Source of the DNA: Lepidodermella squamata
Taxonomy: Eukaryota > Gastrotricha
Length of the DNA stretch: 64,000 nt
Assembly (NCBI GenBank): GCA_047495785.1
Contig: JBLDXI010000042.1
Span: 1,116,001-1,180,000 of the forward strand
Direction of reading: 5' to 3'
A model generated the notes under the pieces. It was not told the origin of the DNA. It did not search any database and saw only the letters and a program-made list of their open reading frames with translations. Position 1 is the stretch's first letter. Every line of letters begins with the position of its first letter. Of the stretch, positions 11,708 to 22,309 are shown one piece after another. Made by a program: the position numbers and the translations under genes.

Positions 11708-14700
11708 GATTTATTTAGTCCTCCTCTCGATCTATACCGTAAAAACGGTTTTGAGGAGGGCGAAGGCAGGCGAAAGATGGAAATCACCCACCCCCACAGT
11801 TATAGTTATCAAATTATAATGAAATTAAAAATAAACCTCAAGGTTTAAGCGCTTTCGAATTTTGAGAAATTGCTTATCCAAAAATGTTTTTTTTCAATTG
11901 CAAACCGATAAGTAAAATTTTGTGATGTTTTGATAGCGATTTTGCCTGCCAATACGGTGTGAAAAAACTTTTGCATTTGGCTTTTTTACTTGCACAATTT
12001 ACCTGCAGCGTGCCATGCTACCTAACATTGTGCCACATTATAATCAGAGACCGTTTAATTTCGATAATTCCAATCAGGCTTGATATGCCCGCTTGATCAT
12101 GAGCACCTTCATTACTAGAACTCGAATCTATGCGCCTTGCCTTTAGAACGTGGGAATTTTCGGCATGTCACTTGTTTCTATGATTTTTTCAACTCTATTT
12201 TCGCACAAATATTAATTTCTAAATATTTCCCGAAAATTCAAAAATTCCTTTTTTCAACCTGGCTAGGTTTTCTCCGAATTTTCCGGTAATTTTTCTCAAA
12301 AACAAATTTTTAATTTTAACCGACCTTGAGGGCTCTTGTTGATCACTAAATACGCAACGGACTTCGAGATTTGGATGGAGCGAGAATGGTTACAATAAAT
12401 ATATAATTTCAGCAATTAATTTCCACCCTAATAACGATGATTTTTGGTAAATTTTGAAAGCAATTATAGGTCACCAAGACACCACCAAGACACTACTTGA
12501 AAATGGCGAAGAATAGCTTAGACAAATTAATTTCATGACAAATAAAAAATCGAAATTAAAGCAAATCAAATTCCTGAAGTTTCCTCTAAATTTTTAAATT
12601 TTGATAAATTTCTAAAAGTTCTGAAAATCTCAAAAAATTCTATATGAAGCAAGCGGGAATAAAGCAAACATTCCACATTGCGCAATATTGCGTTGTTCTT
12701 TACGAAAATAACTTGGTTGGAAAGCATTTCCAAATTTTCCTGAATTTTCCTGAATTTTTAAAGTGAAGTCATCACGCGAAAGAACGCGAAATATTGCTAA
12801 AGTCTTGAAAATTGTGTTTCAAATTTTTGCGCTGAATTTCCGACTGCGTCATTTTCACGACTTCGCAGTTTGGCGTAAATAAAAAAAATCCGCTAAAATT
12901 TAACTTGGCCGATTTTTTTCAACATTTTCGCATGATAAAAACTAAAATCGCCTAATTTAGTTTTTGGTGAAAATTACATCAATTTTTTCAAAATTTTGTT
13001 ATATCCTGATTAATTTGTATAAATTCAGTCTACATGAATTTACACGGTGATTTTCGAGCCAGTATTTCTCATTTTTTACTCCGTGTATTTTCGTGTAACT
13101 ACTCTGATTTCTCCAGAGCCAAAGTTTTCTTGAAATTCCGCGAAATTTCCGATCTTGTAATTTCATGTAAAGTGAATTGCGGCTCGAACTTGAAAATTCG
13201 AGCCGGAGAATGATGGTAATATCGGCTGAATTTTCTAAATTTGTTCTTTTTTTATTCAATCGATCTTCCCACATGAGAATACAACGTCTTTTTCAGGATG
13301 TAAAATCATGTGAGGATATTCCAGTCGGGAAATCGTTCAGCTTCCATTGAAATACATCGAAGAAATAACTGAAGGACGAAAATCCATGAGTTTACATGAC
13401 CGAATTTCAGGGTTTACACGAATATCCATGAGTTTCCTCAGCCGAAAAACGACAAACCCTGTTTTACAACGCTGAATTCCGGATCGCTGAGCTGGTTCCT
13501 GATCTGCTTACATGAAAACACCCAAATAAACTGCTAAATACCTCAAAATACAGGAATTTACAATGTTAATTTACTCAAACTTTTTTGTCCGGGAAGGCCG
13601 ATGTCGCTGCAGCGATTCTCGCTCTGCCTCCCAGCGGCGTGGCTCTCATAGGGCTGACGGGTACTTTTCGCTGGCAGGCCGATAACTCGATCGTCGACAT
13701 GACTTCGCCGTTCTGGGATTCAAACAGCCCAGCGGGTTGGGGGTCTTGTAAGTGAACGTGGTCATTTTTCTAATACGCATCCACAAAAGGGCGCGATGTA
13801 GGATCCTTATATTCCTTATAAGATTCCTATATTCTTTATAGGATTCCTATATCCTTTACAGGATTCCTATATCCTTTTCATGGTTCCTATATTCCTATAA
13901 TGCCCGAACTTATGGGCCCAAATTGTACGATCAAAGTGGTTTCATTTTTCATTCAAGCTTTTCGCCTTGGCCTTGGGAATTTGAGGGCATAGGTTATAGG
14001 ATCCTTGAATTATCAGGTATCAGACCAGAATTTTGCGACTAAAGGGTCCACCAATGGGGGTTTCAACATCGACCTTGTCAACTTGGTGGTATGATACGTA
14101 CCCCGAATCTCTCGGTACTTCGCGCACTGATCCGCAAACTATAGATACTCTTTATAAAACAATTTTTTCCGATTTCCGATGTATTGTTCAGTTTCCTTGC
14201 TCTGCCTTTAGGTCTGGCAATAACTGGAAACGGCTTGGTCGATAAGGACTGTTCGCAACCAGCTGACAGCGCGGTTTGTTACAGAAGTGGCAACGTGAGT
14301 TCTGGAACTTTTTATCGCTTAGCTACACAGATTGCATGCTTAGGATTCTGCAAGTCTCAGGTCTCTTTTCGCGAAAGACCCTGTCGGTAACTGGTCGCAT
14401 GCTTCGGCAAAGTGCATATCGTTAAGCCGGGCGCTTCCAACCGTAACTGACAATGATACGTACAACCGAACCATCAGTATGATGAACGATTTCGGCACAT
14501 TGTACGTTTGGACAAATGGAAAAAGGTCGGATCTGGCTGAGAAAACTTGGATAACAGGCCAGACCTTCGATAGCTCGCTGATTCAAATCGCCGGTAACCC
14601 TGCGCCCAGCGAAACAGAGTACTGTTAGTTTTTCGCCGAACGTTTTCGGTTGCTTTGTATTTGATATATTCTAGGCTACGCGTTGGACAATAATCAGCTG

Positions 14701-14751
14701 AAGCAGCAACAATGCTTCAATCTCATCGCTGGATTGTGCGAGCGCATATAA
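7019..14751 (+). CDS. Secreted cysteine-rich protein with two C-type lectin-like domains
   Basis: The ATG at 7019 starts a signal peptide (MNCGFKIVIATAALVGVVEC). Short exons follow (7019-7171, 7226-7267, 7319-7402, 7454-7531, then several between about 7600 and 8386). They encode repeated small cysteine modules of the form C[FLY]..S....F..C.P....C, for example CFNAADGKFTACC and CLASAGGEFGTCVPSGTPC. CTLD1 starts near 8290 with DACAENGGRLATMQ and continues at 13594 with ADVAAAILALPP, PFWDSNSPAGWG and a final cysteine-rich exon (about 14213-14294). CTLD2 is encoded by about 14360-14630, and the last exon ends at TAA 14749-14751. A 5.2 kb inverted-repeat element splits CTLD1; splicing at its edges can restore frame. 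Probably an extracellular carbohydrate-binding or recognition protein. The middle exons (7600-7800) are the least certain. Confidence 0.65.
8541..8787. repeat. Long near-perfect hairpin
   Basis: Arms of about 86 nt (8541-8628 and 8703-8787) are reverse complements with a few mismatches and a loop of about 75 nt. The arms include CCCTGCGCTTCCACGGGATT and GTTGATTTCGCCGGAAACGC. The overlapping open frames on both strands are artefacts of this palindrome. It is probably a foldback element nested in the larger inverted-repeat element. Confidence 0.8.
9870..10235. repeat. Dispersed degenerate repeat (copy A)
   Basis: This is similar over about 350 bp to 46110-46440. Shared pieces include GGCCTGAAAT, GATTTTT.TGCGG.TCAAGAT, a run around TTCAGCAC/TTCAGCGTAACATTCT, and TTCGACTTTGGTTCCG. 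Neither copy codes for protein. It is an old non-autonomous element of unknown class, nested in the 5.2 kb element. Confidence 0.45.
11646..11706. repeat. AAT trinucleotide microsatellite
   Basis: About 20 uninterrupted copies of a trinucleotide (taa/aat) occur inside the 5.2 kb element. It is a likely polymorphic locus with no coding role. Confidence 0.95.
13798..13896. repeat. Short minisatellite, unit about 18-20 bp
   Basis: Around five imperfect copies of a unit like AGGATTCCTATATCCTTTA lie in the intron between the two last CTLD1 exons of the lectin gene. It is simple-sequence expansion with no evident function. Confidence 0.75.
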
Positions 14752-14892
14752 AAATTGATGCGAAATATAACTGCGAGATGTCAAGACTGAAAAATGCTAT
14801 GATTAGCTTTCAACCTCACAATTATACCTTATATCGATTATCATTCCGCGCATTATCAATCAATAAAACGTTTCTGCTATCAATCTGGTAAC

Positions 14893-16135
14893 AATTGGAT
14901 TTTCATTGACCATGGCGGCGTGACACTTTTGAATAGCTGCGGCAGAATTCTTGCAGAATTTTTGATTGTCCATTGTTTGTTTCTACAGGATCCAAGCATT
15001 TCTAGGTCGGCATAACACAAGTGTTCGGGCTGAGACGGCCTCTTACGAATCTTTTGTGTCTCTCCCACCTTTGGTTCATCCGTTATACAACGGAAGTCGG
15101 AATTTCTACGACTACGATTTCGCTCTACTGCGATTGATGAGTCCTGTTCCTAGATTCTCGCAGCAGATCAAACCGATTTGTTTACCTGACGTGACAATCA
15201 TGTGCCGAAACAACACTTTCACCGCAAATTCGATAGACCGATGCGATTCAGCGGTTGCAGCTGGCTGGGGTCATTTCGCGCTCAGTTAGACACCATCTTA
15301 CACCACCGCCTTACCACTATTTCGTATTTTAGCCAGGTTATCTGAGATCCCGAGGAAGCTGGAACTTCAAGTTCGATCTTACCGAAATTGTTCACTGGAG
15401 TATTCCCGCGGTCGATCTGATCCGGTCAACATCACCGACTCGAAGATGTGTTTGGCTGCCGATGACAGCGACGTTTGCTTTGGAGATTCTGGAGGCCCGC
15501 TAATGTGCTCGAAATCAAGGCAGATTTACCTACTCGGTATTATTTCGAATGGCGATGAGTCATGCAACGGATACTCTCCGGGAATCTACAGTCGAGTCTG
15601 CAAGGTTGTTGATTGGATTTCGGAGAACTCAGATGTTCGAAGCTACAGGAGTACTCCAGAACAGTCTTGTGCCGTACCGAATGTAACCGCGGGATTTGTG
15701 ACCCGTGTGGACCCAGATACTTCGGAAGATACTGGCTTAGTTCTAAGGCCTGGAGCTGCTGTGGAAAAAGGCGGGTTCGTGAGCGTTAAATGTAACCTTG
15801 GATATACCTACTCATCATCAGTTAATTTTGCCACGTGCATGCCACCATTTCGACCACTGATAAATGGAAGGTGTACCCTTCTAGGTAAGGAAAAGCTCTA
15901 AACATTTACAAGGCATTTGAAACGCGTCCTCTATTGAGGCTGCGTTACTGTTCCAGCGATTCAAAACGGCAACGTATCTCTTGGTCTGTCTAACGTCGGA
16001 GCCACCCGACGTATATTCTGCAACCTAAACTTTGCGATCCGGGGGAATGCTTCCATACTGTGCCGCTCAAATTCGACGTGGTCTCAGCCTGGTTATTGTG
16101 TCTCAAGACTAGGAAGATCTGTTAGTTTTGTCTAA
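14893..16135 (+). CDS. Chymotrypsin-fold (S1) serine protease with two sushi domains, 5' end damaged or unresolved
   Basis: Clear S1 protease: YDYDFALLRL (catalytic Asp region), PICLPD, AAGWGHF, then after an intron (about 15288-15331) CFGDSGGPLM with the catalytic Ser, GIYSRVC and VVDWI. The residue six before the Ser is Asp, predicting cleavage after Lys or Arg. Two CCP/sushi domains follow: one in the exon ending near 15883, the second (CVTVPAIQNGN...STWSQPGYC) starting near 15937. Stop at 16133-16135. The N-terminal half is odd. A frame reading NSCGRILAEFLIVHC resembles the CGGxLI..VLTAAHC region but lacks TAA, and a frame change is needed to reach FLGRHNTSV. No activation site or signal peptide was found. 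It is either a decayed or inactive gene or a 5' exon I cannot place. It lies only about 140 bp after the lectin gene. Confidence 0.6.
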
Positions 16136-16845
16136 CCTAGTAGTGTTTCTGGGAACCGGGAAATCAGATCGCAAACCGGCTAAGTCGCGTTTTAAAACTA
16201 GATTTCAGGGGTATTGGTTAGGCCGAGCCAATAGCCTATTTGTGCTTTATTCTTTTACCTTATGATCTAAGTTGAACAAATGAATCAACATCGAATGTTT
16301 CCAAGCCCCACATTGGGCAGCTTCACATTGGCCAGTCGGGCACACCCAGGGGCGCCCGTGGATGAATTAAAGGTTCATTGCCTGGAACTCTTAAGTTGGG
16401 GGTACCCCCGTTACCCCCGTAATTTGCACATTTCAGCATGAAAATGATCATACCCTGTATAGATTCGTGAAATGTACGAGCAGTTGTGGAATGTCACAGC
16501 CGAGACGACTGACGTAGAGCAGGTGCGGCGACTCGTTGCGGAGATCGACGAATCCACTGGCGGCAAGTTCGACCCGAACTGGAGAGTGGAGAGCCGCCAG
16601 CCCATTGATAACAGGGTGATCACTCTGTTCTCTATGTTTTTATCACTTGGTTCATTGCTTAGTTAACGGGATCTCTCAACATCGCAGCAGGTACTTCCTT
16701 GAGTAGTCATTGCGTTATAATCCGAAGCGATAATATTCATTTCAGCCGCTGGGTAAACATCGAGAATTCCATTTCAGCAAACCAGGAAAGGCTCACGAGA
16801 GTACGCGTCATTAAATTCAATTAATTCAAGTAAATTGTGTATGCT
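16136..16845. other. Intergenic with an unassigned coding-like island
   Basis: A GC-richer open frame at about 16468-16665 (EMYEQLWNVTAETTDVEQVR) looks compositionally coding but matches nothing I know. Its 3' part and following bases (CATTGATAACAGG through CATCGCAGCAGGTACTTCC) are repeated near 23769-23878, so this is the left end of a segmental duplication that includes channel copies 5 and 6. A CATTTCAGCCGCTG...AATTCCATTTCAGC motif at about 16740 is repeated at 17360, 17464 and 23922. Confidence 0.45.
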
Positions 16846-16940
16846 TTCGTGCATGTGTATTTTTCTAAAGTCCGGATATTTGACAGGGCATGGATTTGGG
16901 TTGTGTATTTGCTCTGTACCGATCACTAGATAGACATTTC
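16846..16940 (+). promoter_or_regulatory. Conserved upstream block of channel array (broken copy 4)
   Basis: The shared GTCCGGATATTTGACAGGG core and CCGATCACTAGATAGACA tail sit before the truncated exon at 17011. The block is retained although the gene behind it is lost. Confidence 0.5.
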
Positions 16941-17010
16941 GACTTTCAGCTAAGTTTTAAAAGTAGGGCGTATTTCCCATCCAACAACAGCAGTTGGCCT
17001 CTTCTATGTA

Positions 17011-17115
17011 ATGTATCAGCAACTCATACCATTAATAATTCTTGCAGCGTATTTGAATGCTGGGAGTCTTGACGAGGAGATTCCGTGGTTCCAACCGGAT
17101 GCTCAAGAACCTTAA
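17011..17115 (+). pseudogene. Cys-loop channel exon 1 fragment (copy 4, broken)
   Basis: The ATG at 17011 reads MYQQLIPLIILAAYLNAG, then SLDEEIPWFQPDAQEP and a TAA at 17113-17115. The first 30 residues are clearly the signal peptide and start of the mature channel seen in copies 5 and 6 (MYQQLIPLIILTAYSKAGNLDEEIP). After the stop there is no RDILISRC continuation, ligand-binding domain or transmembrane exon. It is a partial duplicate immediately upstream of copy 5, with its promoter block intact. Confidence 0.8.
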
Positions 17116-17565
17116 AGTTGTAACTTGTAACTAAGTGAGTGATCACTTAGTTCAGCTTCACTCCAACCGAAGGCCGACAGTGTTAATTACATGGTATCGG
17201 TCTTGGATGAAAAAAGTAGCAGACGAAAAGTCTGGATGTCGATTTGGTCGTCTTCGAACAGCTCGCCACGCCTGCCTGCCCGCTGAAACGTCCATCTCGG
17301 ACAGTGACTACTGACTACACTCCTGTTGCAGGTTGTAGTACTTTTCCAACATTTATTTCAGCCGCTGAGTAAACATCGAATTCCATTTCAGCAAGCCAGG
17401 AAAGAGGAAAGAGAGGGAGATATGTCCGTGAATACTCATCGCGTTTTAATCCGAAACTACATTCATTTCAGCCGCTGATTAAACATCGAATTCCATTTCA
17501 GAAGCCAGGAAAGACTCACGTGAGTATGCGTCATTAAATTCAATGCATTTAAGTGAAATGCGTAT

Positions 17566-17665
17566 GTTTTCGTGCATGTGTTTTTTTCAAGTCCGGATAT
17601 TTGACAGGATGAAGATCTGGGCTGTGAATTTACTCGGTATCGATCTCTAGATAAACATTTTGCCT
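17566..17665 (+). promoter_or_regulatory. Conserved upstream block of channel array (copy 5)
   Basis: The same ordered elements (TTTCGTGCATGTG, GTCCGGATATTTGACAGG, TACTCGGTATCGATCTCTAG) lie about 65-165 bp before the ATG at 17729. Confidence 0.5.
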
Positions 17666-17728
17666 TTCAGTTAATTTCTAAAAGTAGGGCGTATTTCCCA
17701 TCTAACGACAGTTAGCCTCTTCTATGTA

Positions 17729-19083
17729 ATGTATCAGCAACTCATACCATTGATAATTCTAACAGCTTATTCGAAAGCTGGGAATCTTGACGAGGAGATT
17801 CCTTTGTTCAACCCGGATGTTCTTGAGTTGAGAGACTTTCTGATTTCAAGATGTCGCCTCGATCAACGTATTCGACCTGTTTCTAATTTCAGCGAAACTA
17901 CGCTCATATATGTATCGGTGGAACCATTTTATTTTCGAGGGATAAACGAAGACGAGCAATCGTAAGATTTGTTCTTTCTTATTTCTATTACCATGAATTT
18001 ACTTGTGTCCCTAGGTTTTCGTTTTATGGCGAGCTTGCTATCAGTTGGATGCACCCATGTGCGGCCTGGCAGCACGTTACGAATTACTCTCATATAAGGG
18101 CCATCGAGTTGAAAGGTTCCGAGACGTGGACTCCTATCTTCACTCATATAAATGCTTTCGAAATGTCGATAATTGAAAGGTTTTTAGCGAAATCTTGGAA
18201 TTGTTGTCTATCAATTTTCCTTTAAGCTTGAGCAAGAGAGCTACAGTTGTGTATTACAAGAATGGCAAAGGTGCAATGTACCTGCAAGGCGCTTACAAGT
18301 CACTTTGTAACCTAAAGTAAGTCAATGTAGTGATTTTTAATTGTTTGAATAAGAGTTGCATTCGGGCTAGGGTCAAGCTTAGTTATGACTTTTTACCACT
18401 TGATTGACTGTGATTCACAATTTGCTTTACGCAGCTTTTTGAACTTTCCCTTCGACAAGCAAACTTGTAGCATGGACATCAAATCTTTCTTCACCACACG
18501 GCTAACGAAATACCTCTTCGAGAATGGGGGCATCGAAATAGTGAAATTTGGCGAATTCATTAACCCGAGCGAAATGTGGCGATTGAATTCATACAACGCC
18601 GGATACATTTTGGACGAAAGCGATAATGGGGAAACAAATTATTCATCACTGCGATTTACCTTTGACTTCGAACGGCGTTACGGATTTCATTTGCTGACAA
18701 TATTTTTCCCAAATATCTGCCTACAACTGGTTCTGATCGCAGCTGGATTCATGCCACCTGAGCACCCCGATCGGCCAACATTTTGCATAACCGTCGTACT
18801 GGCCTATGCAGTTTCGCAATCGAGCATCAGCGAATCCTTACCAAAATCAGCCGAGATACCTTACATTTTGCTATTTCTAGCCGGTCAAATGGCCATTGCT
18901 GTACTTTGCGCCATCTATTGCCTGATTGCTAGCGAGTTAGCCAGCAGGAAGCGGTTTTTACTCATTCAAGCCAATTTCATGAATATCAGCCTCATTCGCC
19001 TGATCGATTGTATCGTGTTCGCAGTCATTCTAATCATCACTGTTTTAACAGATGTCGTTGTGCTTATATTAATGATCCAATAA
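17729..19083 (+). CDS. Cys-loop ligand-gated ion channel, copy 5
   Basis: Four exons. Exon 1 runs from 17729 to GT after CAATC near 17963, exons 2 and 3 lie at about 18016-18180 and 18228-18316, and exon 4 is 18435-19083. The signal peptide MYQQLIPLIILTAYSKA precedes the mature N-terminus NLDEEIPLF. The Cys-loop has 13 residues between cysteines (CNLNFLNFPFDKQTC). M1 is GFHLLTIFFPNICLQLVLIA. M2 again has ITVVLAYAVSQSS, giving polar residues at 14'-17' instead of the usual hydrophobic ones. M4 ends VVVLILMIQ and the stop. The sister gene is copy 6, and the similarity extends into both flanks. Predicted cation-type receptor subunit. Confidence 0.88.
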
Positions 19084-20054
19084 CGATTTTCAATCGCATT
19101 GACTTTAAAACCTATTCTTTAAAAAGGTTTAGCACATTTGACGATTTACTAGAATTTACCTGATAGATGATGCCTTTAGCTAGTTGAGAGGATGAGATTG
19201 CCCCAGTTCTGGACTCCAATTATTATTCATTAGTTCTTTCTCATCATTAGCCAACGCTCGTGCCAGCAAGATAACGTGTCGCACATCATTATAATTCATC
19301 CAATTTGGCGTCCTGTTGGCTATATAAGCCCTAAAGAAATACAATAAAATATCCGAGAGCTTCGATTATTTGATTTTGTCGTTGTTCAGTCTGATAGCCG
19401 TAGTACGAAACCAGGTAAGGGTTATCTACCCTTCACTAGTCACATTGACTGGTGGGTGTTGAATTAAAATTGAAACGGGCTCTCGAGCACATAGACAGTG
19501 AGAACATGATTAGGAATCATTTATCCAGATTTTTCGAAAAAATTCCGAAGAAGCTGGTGGCGAAAGAATCGAGAATTTGCCGAAATTCGCCTATAATAGG
19601 TAATTTTTTGGAATATTGGGGAAATTTATTCTTGCGAGACGATGAGTTGCACCTTGACTCATTTGATGGAGGGCAATCCAGGATTTTCTTTACAAAAGTT
19701 CAATCATTTTGGGAGACCATAATAGCGCTGCCGATTTTCGAAATAAAAATATTTATAAATGCTGACCTCTTGTACCTGTACTTGTAACTCGTTGTTTTAA
19801 CCTTTCAGTTTGTTGGTTCCCTTCTGTAACACCTCAGAATTTTCCACTTTCAGGCAATGTTGTCTTGATCGTTGCTTTTGTCGCCAGAGAGTTGGACGAA
19901 CCAGTTCACGAAAGACGTTTTAAAGTTAAACTGTTAAGCTTGATTTGAATTTTAAACTTCAATCATCGCGAACCCTTGTTCGACCCAGTTATTAAAGTGG
20001 ATTATTACCCACTTGTAGCTTGTAGTATTTAACGTCTGAGCCATAAAATTAGTC
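19084..20054. other. 3' flank duplicated with copy 6; no convincing gene
   Basis: Segments around 19465-19780 and 19840-20050 resemble 25620-25900 and 26000-26180 downstream of channel copy 6 (shared TTGAAACGGG, GAACATGATT, TTTTTCGAAA, GTTCACGA). The 111-residue open frame at 19452-19787 is broken by stops in the duplicate, so I do not call it a gene. Confidence 0.5.
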
Positions 20055-20162
20055 GGCCACTGTGTTCACCATTGTTCGCGGATTAAGTCAGACGGGCGGA
20101 TTTTTAAATCACCGCCCGTCTGATTTTTGTCTTAACCCGAGCAATAGATCAACTCAGTGGCC
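20055..20162. mobile_element. 108-bp palindromic element
   Basis: Nested inverted repeats: GGCCACTG at the left end against CAGTGGCC at the right end, ATTAAGTC against the right-arm TCTTAA, and a central TCAGACGGGCGG against CCGCCCGTCTGA (20088-20122). The whole piece can fold on itself. It looks like a very short foldback miniature element. No target duplication is clear. Confidence 0.55.
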
Positions 20163-20600
20163 ATCTGTTCTGGACAAACATTAAGACAAACCAGAAATAG
20201 ACAAAAATTAACAACAGCAAAACAATAAAGCTTAATACACAACAAAATATTTACATTTACCCCCAATACCGTAACGAGTGGTAACTTTGGACAAAACGTG
20301 TTTTTCGAACATTAAAAATCAGCCTTTGCGCCTAAATTTTTGAAATTTTGGCCAATGGTGGGGACGGTGATTCTTGAATTTACTGCAAATTTTAACAATT
20401 TTTAGAATTTTACCTGACCTTTGGCTAATTCATATGTGTTCCGGTAACTTTAGAGAATTAGAGGGTAATTTTGGACACTCATTTGCATATGCAAAAATGA
20501 ATCACGTGACCAGATAAATGTGTTGAATGAATGCTATGATTAATGGTTGATTGGTTGATTGAAATGTATGTATATGTTGCTCAGAATGGAATTCGATATA
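20163..20600. other. Intergenic, nothing recognised
   Basis: AT-rich DNA between the palindromic element and the 3' end of the OTU gene. It contains a TGATTGGTTGATTG simple stretch near 20545 and no gene. Confidence 0.4.
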
Positions 20601-21930
20601 TTACCGAGTATCGACATGCGTGCAGTGGTTTGCACAACTTGAACAGCTAACCATCAAACTTAGACCATTTTTTAGCAAGAGAGGCTCAAACCGCTGCCAT
20701 GAGTAATGCAACTCGGCATGCGGACTCTCACAGCCGAAAATCTTGATTGTAGTTTCGAACAAAGTCGCTGCCGCCTCGACTATGGCGTCGTGAGTAAATT
20801 CATGCTGATTTCTCATTTTTCTGTCCAACAAGAAGTGGTGAACGTCGTGATACTTAGGAGGGATGAGGTCAACAAAATGCGCGTCGTTTGATTCCATAAA
20901 ATTGCAGATTGCGATTCGAACCTTCAAAGTATGAACAATTAGCATCAAGTCAATTAGCATGAGGACACAGTATCCTTACTTTGTGTTGATGCTTGGTCGA
21001 GCCAGTTATCAACCACGAGAAGGTAGAGAAAAAGCAGTTACCATTACCAATGATTGGAACAATATGTGCAGGAGCTTCACGTAATGCAAGTAAGCCCGGC
21101 GTGTTAGGCCTCTCTTTAACCTCTCCGACGTCTATATTGCTCTTAGCCGCGCATTCAAGCTGCCAATCAAGAGTCACAGAGACAAATTCAATATTTTCAC
21201 CACCAAAATTTCGCTGCGACTCCAACTCCGTATCCTTCTGTTTTTGCTCATCAGCCTTCGCCACAGCCTTGGCTGTTCTGCCATTTTTCTTTGCCAGTTT
21301 ATCATCGTCCTTGGCTGTTTTCGTTTTCTCGCGTTCGATTTTCCTCTCTTTTTTCAGGCGTTTTGCCTCTTCAGCTTCCTCTGCAGCATTCTTGAACCTT
21401 TGATAAGCATCCTCTCCAGTCATGCATTCTCCTTCTGCGAGCACGATTCTTTTCCGTTTACGCCGTGATTCAGCCGGATCTTTTGAATGGGCTATGCTTG
21501 CTTGTAGAGCCTCTTTCACAACTTTCGAAATTCTATTTTCCAAATCATTCTCCGACTGAGAGGCCACAGTTGCTGCCACTCCCAGAAGCGACGCGGCACT
21601 CGCCAATAAAGCGCTGAAGGGCATCTTGGGTTCGTGTTTCTTGTTTCCAGCGTGGAGGTTGCTGGTTTTTACGGCTGACTGTAGAGCTCTGCCAGCCCGA
21701 TTTAGCGCGGAAATCGCAGTGACGCCAACTCGTTCTTTCGATGAGTTCTTCATAAGTCTAATTGACTTGCGTGGTGATGAGCCTGTTTTGATTACTCGCT
21801 CCTCGGCCTGAAAGCTGTCCTCCTCTTCGCCATCGACATCAGACGTCTCCGAGTCTTCCGAATCGGTTTCTTCCTTCTTCCTCACCAGGCCGACAGTGGT
21901 AATTGTCCTATTGGCTGTTGCGCAATTCAT
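20601..21930 (-). CDS. OTU-like cysteine protease with basic coiled N-terminal region
   Basis: Two exons (21930-20980 and 20921-20601) joined by an intron with GTAAGG and a TTTGAAG acceptor give about 423 aa. The N-terminus starts MNCATANRTITTVGL and has an acidic patch (about residues 21-40), a Ser/Arg/Lys region, and a long charged helix (about 195-255) rich in Lys, Glu and Ala that is probably coiled coil or nuclear. The C-terminal OTU domain shows GNGNCFFSTFSWLITGS (NC as catalytic Cys), then VRIAICNFM, and HAELHYSWQRFEPLL supplying the likely catalytic His. OTU enzymes remove ubiquitin. Similar stand-alone OTU genes are often mobile-element cargo in invertebrates. The ATG at 21930 is preferred over the upstream frame. 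Confidence 0.7.
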
Positions 21931-21963
21931 TTCTAGTGTTAATTTATAGGAATTGTATTTTGA

Positions 21964-22246
21964 AATGAAACTTTGTCTTTGGCTGTTATTTTTCTCGGTC
22001 CTCGCTGCTGGCGAAAGCAAGAAGACAGTTCGGAAGAATGCCAAAGTAGCCGACGATAATTTGAACCGAGCCCTGGAACGTATCAGTAGAGGAGTGTTAT
22101 CGTACCGTCAGGCGGCCTTACGATTTAAGATAGGCAAATCGACGCTGTATAACAAGGCTAACAATTTACATTCAAGGTCTATTGGCGGGAAGCGAGCATT
22201 GAGTGACAAAGAAGAGGCAAGCCTCGTTCAAGCGTTCAAGCGATAA
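21964..22246 (+). CDS. Pipsqueak/pogo-type helix-turn-helix ORF (transposase N-terminus-like)
   Basis: The 93-residue frame has the pogo/CENP-B-like pattern LNRALERISRGVLSYRQAA followed by FKIGKSTLYNKANN and an ALSDKEEASLV start of a second helical domain. It is the DNA-binding N-terminus of Tigger/pogo-type transposases or domesticated derivatives. The DDE catalytic domain is absent. The preceding hydrophobic stretch (MKLCLWLLFFSVLA) looks like a signal peptide but may be fortuitous upstream sequence; the real start could be nearer 22010. It is divergent with the OTU gene 34 bp away. Confidence 0.55.
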
Positions 22247-22309
22247 AGGCGGGTTTGGAATTTTTTATTGTTGCCTCCGGCAAATGTTTTTTTTCGGCGC
22301 CACTCATCG

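Larger units (their letters stand above)
8369..13593. mobile_element. 5.2 kb inverted-repeat element inside a lectin exon
   Basis: Both ends carry the same perfect 17-bp terminal inverted repeat, CCCGGACAAAAAAGTTT at 8369-8385 and its reverse complement ending at 13593. The flanks CCAA and AAGG could represent an AA duplication. The outer parts are full of short TTTACATGAATTTACA-like motifs in both orientations. The interior holds a hairpin (8541-8787), an AAT microsatellite, a copy of a dispersed repeat and a coding-like minus-strand island (11065-11379; CLGSVASGKVKGKQ) that I cannot assign. No transposase was recognised, so it looks non-autonomous or composite. A GT just inside the left repeat and a pyrimidine-rich AAG at the right edge would make it a phase-0 intron. 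Confidence 0.6.

Noticed and set aside
19452-19787. 111-residue open frame downstream of channel copy 5
   Set aside because: The duplicated region downstream of copy 6 has stops and frameshifts in the same sequence, so there is no sign of selection for protein.
20993-21468. Ser/Phe/Cys-rich plus-strand frames
   Set aside because: They are antisense shadows of the Lys/Glu-rich OTU gene.
21964-22020. Signal peptide on the helix-turn-helix ORF
   Set aside because: A secreted DNA-binding domain is implausible; the hydrophobic stretch lies in the shared divergent 5' region and the true start may be downstream.
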